From NCBI GenBank assembly GCA_022113835.1, contig JAILWY010000016.1:1987501-2051500 (forward strand): a DNA stretch of 64,000 nt, given 5' to 3'. This DNA comes from Atopsyche davidsoni. Lineage: Eukaryota > Arthropoda > Insecta > Trichoptera > Hydrobiosidae. The notes under the pieces are model-generated. The model was not told the DNA's origin. It worked only from the letters and a program-made list of their open reading frames with translations, and searched no databases. Both the position numbers and the translations under genes were made by a program. Position 1 is the first letter of the stretch. Each line of letters starts with the position of its first letter. This document shows positions 56,351 to 64,000 of the stretch, piece after piece.

Positions 56351-57335
56351 AAGACTAAAAGCTCTGCGTAAGTATCTTGAACTTTCACAGAACTTCCTCG
56401 TTTATTTTGGAATCTGCTTTGTAGTGTAGTTACTAAGTAATTAAAGTTTAAATTTCAATAGATATACCTGACGCTAAAATTGTACGTGTTAAGTATTTAA
56501 GTAGGTGCTAAGTTTTTTTTTTTTTTCTGATATACAACCTTTCAGTTTAATAAAGCATCATTCGCGTACCGTATAAACTAATCATTTATATTCACCTACT
56601 TTGAAATACATTGGATAAAGAATACACCTGAAACAAACGCCTGAATAATATGCATTGTGTATAAATTTTTAAGGTTCAATCATATTTAGTATATTTTTAA
56701 AAATAATGTTTGAAAATAATGACACAAGCAGGAGGATCACGACCTTCAGAATTGAATAAGCTGTGAAGATACTAAAGCCACGTGGCTGATGGAAGAAAAT
56801 CAGAGACAGATTTTGGCGACATCGCTGACACGTGAGAGATGTAGCTTTTCCTGTCTCTTTTCTGAATAATATACAGTCGCAATTTATCTTATTTTTTCTG
56901 AACATTATTTAAAATAGGCAGTTGTCGCATTTAAAATACTCATCGATGTTATAAAATTGCTTTTTTTTTCATAGAATTTATCCCCGGATTCGTTCTCTTT
57001 AAAATCTCTTTCAGATTGCTGACTGGAGGAGATTTTATAAATTTAAAATTTTTCGATATAACGTTTTTAAAAGAAGCAATTGCAAACTTGTTTTGTCTTG
57101 TTTGTGTTTAACAAAACGTTTTTTTAAATTAAATCCCATCTTATTTAATTAACATAAAAGTTTTCTTTGGTTAAAAAGTACGTTATGATGTTTTTATTAA
57201 AATGAAATGAGTTATATATAGTTTTAATCGATGTCAATAAATTATAGTCAAAAATAATTTCTTGGAATATCAGAAGGTTTCAATCCATCCTTAAAATATG
57301 AATTTAATTTAACCGAGTAGGACTAAGCTCCGATG
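56351..57335. other. AT-rich intron, nothing recognised
   Basis: Poly-T tracts and chance frames only. Confidence 0.5.
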
Positions 57336-57545
57336 ATACTACCCAAAGGACTTATGGAGAAGTCAAATGTTGTAATCTCGTAGAATCTAGAACTATCCAA
57401 AGCCTTCGGGGACCTTGACCTTTCGAAGGCTTATACGGGGTAGGGCCTGGGATAAAGTAGAGGGAATATATGTCGTTCACAGTACGTGAGCACCGCCGGT
57501 CCACGTGTCACCTGCCGGCCTTGCACGTGTCCAAATTACTAATCA
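57336..57545. promoter_or_regulatory. Candidate enhancer: paired E-boxes and FTZ-F1-type site
   Basis: Two perfect CACGTG E-boxes (57502-57507 and 57524-57529) flank a CACCTG E-box (57509-57514) within 28 bases. About 80 bases upstream GGGACCTTGACCTTTCG contains, inverted, TCAAGGTC, the FTZ-F1/ERR monomer-type site. The patch is GC-richer than its surroundings. Sites are seen; function is inferred. Confidence 0.4.
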
Positions 57546-57889
57546 CATATTAAAGAAAGGATTTTTTATGCACAGACGTGCAAAAACAAAAGTTTTAAAA
57601 GTTAATTTACACTGTAGCACCTCGAATCCTGCATAAAATATATAAGTTTTGGAAATCGTTGTTGTTGAATCGTAATTGAATTAATTCACTTTTTTATGTT
57701 ATGCTTCGCGCAACAACTTTTCCAAGTGATCTTTCATTGCTTAAATTAAAAAAAATACAATGGCGTGGCTTAAAAATTCAAAGGGTGCAAAACTATCCTT
57801 TTGAATTTTATCGCAAAAAATCGTAAGCCAGTAAATGTATCGACTTTCAGTAAACATGTGTCGAAGTGTTCCCATTTGAATGTTTCGCG

Positions 57890-57985
57890 CGGCGGGGCCG
57901 GAAACGGTTTTACCTGCCCCCCACCCCCCCCCCCCCCCCACCCCACCCCTAACCTAACCTAACCTAACCCCCCCCCCCATTGCCG
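57890..57985. repeat. Poly-C tract with CCTAA telomere-type run
   Basis: A C-run of more than 20 bases broken by single A's (57917-57947), then four CCTAA units (57948-57969), then another C-run. The complementary strand is G-rich with TTAGG units, giving G-quadruplex potential. Confidence 0.85.
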
Positions 57986-58227
57986 ACAGCTTCCGCCTTT
58001 GTTCCTCCTTCAGGCGATTCATGATATTTCGCTAAAAGCCTCCGGCTCGTCGCTTAAATGCAAGGTGTTTCGATATTCGGTTTTCCGGCGTTGTAAAGCT
58101 ATTAATTTTATAAAATGCATATAAAAAAGCATATAAGATATAATCTTAATTTCTTAGATAAACAATTTTTTTCGCTCATCAAAACTGTAAAGATACACTC
58201 AAATGTCCATTTTAAACAAGTCCCGAA
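57986..58227. other. Intron, nothing recognised
   Basis: GC-richer for the first 90 bases (GCCTCCGGCTCGTCGC), then AT-rich. Confidence 0.4.
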
Positions 58228-58460
58228 AGCTTAACATTGAGGGACAAGGCATTTGATTGGTGAAGATCCATTATTATAATGATAAAAGTAGCTTTGTATT
58301 TCGTCTTCACTTTGAGTTTATTAAATTTTTTGCATTACTAGTTTCGGCCAAATAGACTAGGTCTAGTTCAGTTATGCATCTGATGATGACCTAGTTTATT
58401 TGGTCGAAACTAGTAATGCAAAAATAATAATAAACTCAAAGTGAAGACAAAATACAAAGG
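58228..58460. repeat. Head-to-head Penelope-like terminal repeat
   Basis: 58228-58360 is the inverse of 61245-61380. 58372-58460 repeats the same sequence in the opposite direction. The junction gives a palindrome centred near 58368 with arms GCATTACTAGTTTCGGCCAA and TTGGTCGAAACTAGTAATGC. Inverted terminal copies and the embedded CTGATGA...GAAAC motif fit pseudo-LTRs of Penelope-like retroelements. No reverse transcriptase is present. Confidence 0.55.
58375..58420 (+). ncRNA. Hammerhead-ribozyme-like motif, copy 1
   Basis: Read in order: stem I strand TGCAT, core CTGATGA (58380-58386), one extra T, stem II GACC, a 10-base loop, GGTC, core GAAA (58406-58409), a minimal stem III AC-TA-GT, the cleavage-type triplet GTA, then ATGCA, which completes a 5-bp stem I. 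This is a type I hammerhead layout with a very short stem III, as known in Penelope-like elements. The unpaired T between CTGATGA and stem II is a departure from the canonical core and may weaken or abolish cleavage. Confidence 0.45.
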
Positions 58461-58479
58461 TACTTATTAAATTTTCATC

Positions 58480-58755
58480 GTTTGTACATTTTCAAGCATC
58501 GCCCTCGGCGTTTGTTAATCATTTTTTTTAATTTATGAAATAATAAATAGGGAACTTGAATTCGAAGTATACATATAAAAATAAATATACTTAAGCAGGT
58601 TACAGGTCTTAAAAGTTTATTAAAATCCGCACGTATCACTTCAAAACCGTCGTTTGCACCCAGATAAATTATCAAACACCACCCTCGATGTAGGTTAATC
58701 ATTCGCTTCTTGATCAAATAATAATTTAGGCAACTTGTATAAGCAACTTTCCACA
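58480..58755. repeat. Diverged direct duplication of about 185 bp
   Basis: CATCGCCCTCGGCGTTTGTT, AATCAT...ATGAAATAATAA...GGAACTTG in the first half is echoed by CACCACCCTCGATGTAGGTT, AATCATTCG...ATCAAATAATAA...GGCAACTTG in the second. The minus-strand frame across both is probably incidental. Confidence 0.5.
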
Positions 58756-61230
58756 TGTGTACATAGGCTTGTACGGTACATTATCTAAAATAACATCATT
58801 ATCTGCTAAATATGTAATTCTCATGCTTCGGTGTACACTCCCGCAAGTTCCTCGCAGTTCGCGGACTACATTATATAACAAACGTCCCTAAGTTTTCATT
58901 ATCCAATAAAACGTACTTCGTTTTAATACCACGTGTAAATTATTTACTCTCAGGCCTTATAAACTCTTCTTAAAAGTAATTATAATATAAAGAAAAACAA
59001 TAAATGTTTTGATAATACGGCAAAATGGGAAAAATGTTATTTTAGTTGAAAACCTTTTAATAATGATACATGAAATAAAATACATGCTTTTGGATAAAAA
59101 TGAATCTCCCTTCGAAAAAATTTGTATTAAAATGCAAAAATTGCTTAATTTTGTTAAGCTGTTGTTGAAATTTTCTCCGTTGCAAATGTGTGACGTAAAA
59201 AAGCTTATACTTGAAAAAACGTCACACCGGTGTTACTAGTGTTTATTCAAAATAATATTAATTCATTGAAGTATGGTGGAAATAAATTATCCAACCTTTT
59301 TAATTGCTTAATATATGCACGATGGGATATTTTTAATAGTACCCGGAAAAATTACTAATTTCAACCTATTTATTAATATGTCAAGCATTTCATTAGAAAT
59401 AAGAAACGAAGTCGAAATAATTGCTAAAACATTTCACTCAAAAATAATCTGCACTAAAATTTATTTGGTTATTTTTTCATATTATATTTCTCTATTACAC
59501 GGGTTTTTTTATTATTAAATGACCCATGCCTCAAAAAATCAAAATAAGTTTTGATTAAATATTACTAAATACGATATTATTGATATATAATATACAAAAG
59601 AATTGGGAAAATATGATATTTTTAAATTTTTTGTATTTATATGAAAGTAACGAGTTGTATGAAAATTCTCACAAATAAAGAATAGCTTTGTTATATGCAT
59701 TTTCAAGAAAACCCCGGACTTGGGATATCTCTGGGGTGTTATCCCTTAAATATTCGCAAAGCCTTCCCGTCGAAAGTAATTTCGATTGCTATATGTAAAA
59801 AAAAAACCATCAGAATCGATCTTCGGGCAGCAGAAAACCTTCATTTTATTAAGTTTTCTTATATAAAACTTTTATATATTAATTAGCATCTTTGACCTAA
59901 TGGGCTTTCTATTTTTTTTTTTTTGTGTAATGTAATGAGATTATTTGGTTTCATGGGTGTTCCTGTTTCAAGTTTTTGGTACTCCATCTCCAAAACCTAC
60001 GACAGTACATATACATTTATTATTTTAAACATATTCATACAATGCAAAAATTTATTTACTTATTTTAATATAATTTGTTCAGTAAAAATATTGCATACAA
60101 TTATTCCCGATTATTCGAGAAAACAATAAGTGATTTCAAACACATTGCCTCAGTCTAAAACTTTGTTATGTACTCGTTTGTAAATAGTCCACGAAACCTC
60201 ACCTGTTTGAAGATGACAATTATGCCACATTGGTAAAACTAGTGACGTCAAATAATAAATTAAAAATATTTTTTTAATTGAAAATATTTTTACATTTGAC
60301 CAAAACTCGCACAGTGTTCAGAAATAAGGCTATTGATTTTTATACAACAGTGAGCATTTCCCGGGCTCATGTAGAAGCACACGATCAGCACCAATAAACG
60401 AGAGTGGTGTTGCCTACACTAAAATAACGTAACAATTTCATTTCTCCCTCTCGCTTTTATTTTTTGTCTCTGGCAATTCGAGGGCATCGAGTACAAGTTT
60501 TTCAAAATGCCGACATGAATTGTCCCATTTGAATATTCCTTACAGTTTGATTATTTCCATCCGCTGGTATTAAAATGAATGTATTGCCTTTATTGTGTGT
60601 ACTTCTGGCGACGTTCCAAGGCCCGCGAGCGACATTTTGCCGAAAACTTCGGTCCTTGTGCGAGCGGAAGTGGGAAACTTGCAGTTTGTTTAAGAAATTA
60701 AACTCGGAGAACTTCGTTAACGCAAATTATGCATCATGTTTTGTTTTAAAGCTGACGGGAGAGCAAAGAAACTGACGAGATAACTTTGAGTAGTCTTAAT
60801 GCCGCTCCCGAAATGTGAGAAAGCATATAAGCATAGTGTATTGTCAATAAACCGAAACTGACAAGATGACTTAAAAACTATAGTAGCAGCTAGTATAAAT
60901 ATTATTAAAGAAAACAACGCTTAAAACGTGATAAACCACATACTTTGTTATTAAATCTAAACTGGAGAGACGACTTGAAAACCTGATCTGATTAATGTTA
61001 AAACCCATAAAACTACCCTCAGCTGGAATCTTGAAAATAAATCGGCAACAAACCTATAATAAGTCTGTCCCTGAGTCTGTAATATTCACAAAGGTGTTTG
61101 AAAATCAAAAAATCGTCCGAAATAATGATGAATTACAAATCTTATGTGGTTCAAACCTACATCTCTTAGTTATCTTAGTTCCCAGGCGATCTAATCATTT
61201 AGAAAATATTATGTACTATTATAAATATAG
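58756..61230. other. Mostly AT-rich intron
   Basis: A perfect CRE TGACGTCA lies at 60243-60250. A GTTTGAAGATGAC motif with ACGAAACCTCAC (60190-60240) is related to 11.26-11.34 kb. A GC-richer patch at 60575-60700 (CTGGCGACGTTCCAAGGCCC, GAGCGGAAGTGGG) underlies a 66-codon frame that begins with hydrophobic residues, but nothing supports it as a gene. Confidence 0.4.
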
Positions 61231-61385
61231 TTTAGTTATGCATCTGATGATGACCTAGTCTATTTGGTCGAAACTAGTCATGCAAAAAATATAATAAACT
61301 CAAAGTGAAGACAAAATACAAAGTTACTTTTATCATTATAATAATGGATCTTCACCAATCAAATGCCTTGTCCCTCAACAATATA
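61225..61385 (+). repeat. Penelope-like terminal repeat, second copy
   Basis: GTTATGCATCTGATGATGAC, CTATTTGGTCGAAACTAGTC, AACTCAAAGTGAAGACAAAA, CATTATAATAATGGATCTTC, ACCAATCAAATGCCTTGTCC: collinear with the right arm at 58372-58460 and the inverse of 58228-58360. Confidence 0.7.
61239..61284 (+). ncRNA. Hammerhead-ribozyme-like motif, copy 2
   Basis: Same layout as 58375-58420: TGCAT (61239-61243), CTGATGA (61244-61250), extra T, GACC, 10-base loop, GGTC, GAAA (61270-61273), C, TA, then GTC (61277-61279), the preferred hammerhead cleavage triplet, followed by ATGCA (61280-61284) pairing with TGCAT. The predicted cut would follow C61279. The extra T after CTGATGA is shared by both copies. Confidence 0.5.
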
Positions 61386-61496
61386 CTATTATAAATATTA
61401 TTTTAAATACATACATTGTAATTATGTATACTACATTAAATCAATCGATCCATATATAAAAATGCGAGAAAACCTTCGAGTCTTTTAAATATTTTA

Positions 61497-62177
61497 TCTA
61501 CTATAATAATAGCCATTGTGTGTGTGTGTGTGTGTGTATGTTTTTTTTTTTGTTCTCTATAGAATATCTTAAAAGATAAAACGCTGATTTTTTGCACGTA
61601 AGTTTAGTAAGTTTTTCCGCAGTTATGTGCCGAATTTCAAGACGATAGGATAATATTTTCATTCATAAACTAATTAAATAAAACTATCAAATATGCTTTA
61701 TGTACGAATTATATGATTCTGTTGTTCACAGCGAGAATTTCAAATTTAGAACTTTTACAAAAAAACAAAATATGATGCTTCTAAGAAATTTCCAGTTTAT
61801 GTCAGCTTGACACAAGAACCAATTTTATTTCTTAGTTGCATTAGAAATTATTAATAACATCATTAATAACTTAAAATGCCTCCTAAAAAAATAACACCAT
61901 CTAAGAACAGCAAACGTAATTAAAAAAGAATAGCACAATTGAACGTGATAAAGACTTTATCTAATAAAGAACAGTGCAGTGAAAGTGATTCGTTGTTTGT
62001 GACACGAAATGTGATATTTCCTAGAATGGCTTTGCTTTAGAAATTAATATCCGGTTATTCCAAATATATGTGTACAAAATGAAATCAAATACTCATCTAA
62101 TTGTCAGCCAAACATATGTTCAAACACTATTGCATCGTTCATCGAATACGTCATTTTATGGCGGGCTACATTTCTAG
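61497..62177 (+). mobile_element. Possible short Helitron-like element
   Basis: It begins A|TCTACTATAATAATAG and is followed by a (GT)n run (61518-61538). It ends GGGCTACATTTCTAG|T, fitting the Helitron pattern of a TC start, a CTAG end and insertion between A and T. At 61876 a short frame reads MPPKKITPSKNSKRN, stop, KRIAQLNVIK, faintly like the basic N-terminus of Helitron proteins. No clear 3' hairpin was identified, so the call is tentative. Confidence 0.3.
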
Positions 62178-63705
62178 TCTATATATAATATTCAAATTGT
62201 TAATCTTTAAATTTTAAATCAAAAGTTGTAGTCATCCTTTTTTTAAGCCCACGCTTGAGGTTGTAATACGTTTATGGTCTAATGAGGCTATTGCCAATGG
62301 TCTATTTTTAAGACCCTGAAAACATGTATCCGTGGTTTGACCTCGAGAATGGGGTCTGTAATGTGCCCTGAATTATTGATGCGTAATGATTGGATTTTTA
62401 GGTACGCACTTACCTTCCGGGTGATTTTGTTATGATGGGGAGGCTTTTACAGATAAAAGTTTTCAGGTTCATTCAAAATTAACCCCTTAAACCGTTAAAT
62501 ATTTTGTGAAAAGCTCCGTTTAAAGTCAGAGCTTTTGATTTTTTACTTTTGAAGCGGTAAAAATTTCATGCCCAGTTACATGATTAAATCAAATATTTAT
62601 CAGATCAACTGTGAAAAGCTTTTGAGCCTGATTTGAACGATTTTTTTCCATCTGTAATTAATCGAAAGCTTGTTAAAATTTTATTACGTCATAGTATGGA
62701 AATATTATACAACAATTATAAATTGAAAATAAATGAGCATTCACTGTCGAAAGATGTCAGAACTTAGTAATAGTAATTTTTATAAAAGTTAAACTGCTTT
62801 CTTTAATTTAATTTTACTTATAATGAAGACACTCATTTGTCAGAAACTTATTAATTTTTTAAGAATTTTTCTTACTGTCAAAGCATCAATGACATATTTT
62901 TTATTAAATAAAATTTATTTTTCCTAAAAATAAATTTACCTTAAGATCCAAACAGAAATAACTGAAAAACAAAAATATTTTTTAATTTCCACTGTGGTAA
63001 TTGCATTTTTTTAAATGAAATTTCCTTTTTATCTCTCAAAATTTAAAATAGTGAGCACATGATTTTTACGACTCTGAATAAAATAAATTTAAGGTCTCTA
63101 GAAAATTCAATGCAGCCTTGGGATGGAAACTTGAATGCAGATTGCGCTTATCGTAAGGGGTGAGGATATCTCTTCTCTATTAAGAACTGCAATTCTACGA
63201 TTCTACTTTACGACCAAACCAGTTAAATTTTAAATTACAACATAAATTCATAAATATTCGCTTTTGATTGAATATAAATTTCAAATATAATTTTCATTCA
63301 GCATATATTGTTGAAACATCTAGACAAGCCGACCATTTGCATTTTACGTCTTTATCGCTAAAATTTCTAGCGATACAACATAAAATTTTTCGCAATAACA
63401 ATAACTAATGAAATCACGAGAAAATCTTCGATATTTTTACTCTACCTCTAAGTAACCCTTTTTATGTTTATCCCACAAACTGATAACTGAAACTCTATAA
63501 AAAATTTTTTTTTTTTAGTAAAAACCAAATAGACAAGCTATAAAACCCTCTAGGAATAATTACGGGTGTGGTCGATTTCATATTTTTATAGGAAAAATAT
63601 GACTACTGCTTTTTTTAGTAACTTTTTACTTGGTAAAAATAAATGATAAGTATCCTTTATAGTAAACTTAGGTTAGACGTAAAGTTTGTGTTCTCTAAAA
63701 TCACT
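62178..63705. other. AT-rich intron, nothing recognised
   Basis: No gene, RNA or transposon end recognised. Confidence 0.5.
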
Positions 63706-63709
63706 AAAT

Positions 63710-64000
63710 AATTAACATTCACCCATTCAACATCTACAGCAACTTAAATGATCTCTCTGAAACACAACCACACAAGGAGTTATACCAATTCATACAACAC
63801 AGCCTCTGTGGCCAGTATAAAGGCACTCCACTCAGATTATACGCCGCCGTATCCAGAGTATATAATATCCCATAGATCGCAGATTCCATTCATCCACGAA
63901 GGGTTGACATTCAATTAAACACTTGCTGGTCCATACACACCCCACATTAATTAATCAAGTTTCTACCATAGGGTTAAACCTACCCCCAAGATGACCGGTA
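63710..64000. other. C-rich compositional shift at window end
   Basis: The last 290 bases are richer in C and CA than the intron before. Two + frames stay open for over 40 codons (for example LYQFIQHSLCGQYKGTPLRL). This could be the start of an unrecognised repeat or retroelement continuing beyond the window. No domain recognised. Confidence 0.3.

Noticed and set aside
5983..57969. A real telomere end from the CCTAA runs
   Set aside because: Each run has only three or four units and lies inside ordinary sequence; they are interstitial.
60575..60775. Small secreted protein beginning MNVLPLLCVLLATFQG
   Set aside because: The hydrophobic start is suggestive, but there are no splice sites, conserved cysteine pattern or family resemblance; it sits in a GC-richer patch where short frames arise by chance.
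1..64000. CRISPR arrays, operons, riboswitches or other bacterial systems
   Set aside because: The direct repeats are long tandem minisatellites without unique spacers, and the splicing signals, insect transposons and gene density are eukaryotic.
1543..64000. Downstream Ih exons (S1 helix, pore, cyclic-nucleotide-binding domain)
   Set aside because: No stretch encoding FYWD-type S1 sequence, a GYG pore or a CNBD motif was noticed on the + strand; reading by eye could miss a short exon, so a tBLASTn search would be decisive.

Overview
The window looks like insect nuclear DNA. It is strongly AT-rich. It carries short interstitial runs of the insect telomere motif (CCTAA/TTAGG), two decayed mariner transposases, several miniature DNA transposons, and one exon of the arthropod Ih (HCN) channel gene. 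I cannot name the order or species from the sequence.

Only one host coding exon is convincing: positions 1000-1542 on the + strand. It encodes the N-terminal cytoplasmic part of the hyperpolarisation-activated, cyclic-nucleotide-gated channel Ih and stops at a splice donor just before the first membrane helix. No downstream Ih exon was found, so bases 1543-64000 are read as one very long intron, or intron plus unrecognised sequence, of at least about 62 kb. Everything else is repeats, transposon remains, and GC-richer non-coding islands that could be enhancers.

Layout. 1-1000: a foldback repeat containing a tRNA-Thr(TGT)-like cloverleaf, then two copies of a block ending in a poly-G run, abutting the exon. 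3.4-4.5 kb: nine-copy, 115-bp minisatellite. 5-8 kb: hAT-like and other miniature elements. 12.0-13.3 kb: a complete but dead mariner with TA target duplications. 16.5-24.6 kb: three copies of a TTAA-flanked repeat (more at 34.8 and 45.1 kb), a second foldback copy, and a C-rich minisatellite. 25.4-31.4 kb: a hAT miniature element with an 8-bp target duplication, a piggyBac-like transposase fragment, a third foldback copy, a pogo/Tigger-like miniature element and a second palindromic family. 42.4-43.8 kb: a local tandem repeat and a Ty3/Gypsy reverse-transcriptase remnant. 47-48 kb: four-copy 216-bp tandem repeat. 48.4-53.1 kb: two more foldback copies, a second mariner fragment and a 3-copy tandem repeat. 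56-64 kb: possible enhancer islands, telomere-like and poly-C DNA, a Penelope-like inverted repeat carrying a hammerhead-ribozyme-like motif in two copies, and a possible short Helitron.

The items most worth checking are the hammerhead-like motif (58375-58420 and 61239-61284), the tRNA-Thr cloverleaf inside an inverted-repeat element, the excess of perfect CRE octamers and GC islands in the Ih intron, and the G-rich duplicated block placed immediately before the Ih splice acceptor. No cellular gene system or operon is present.
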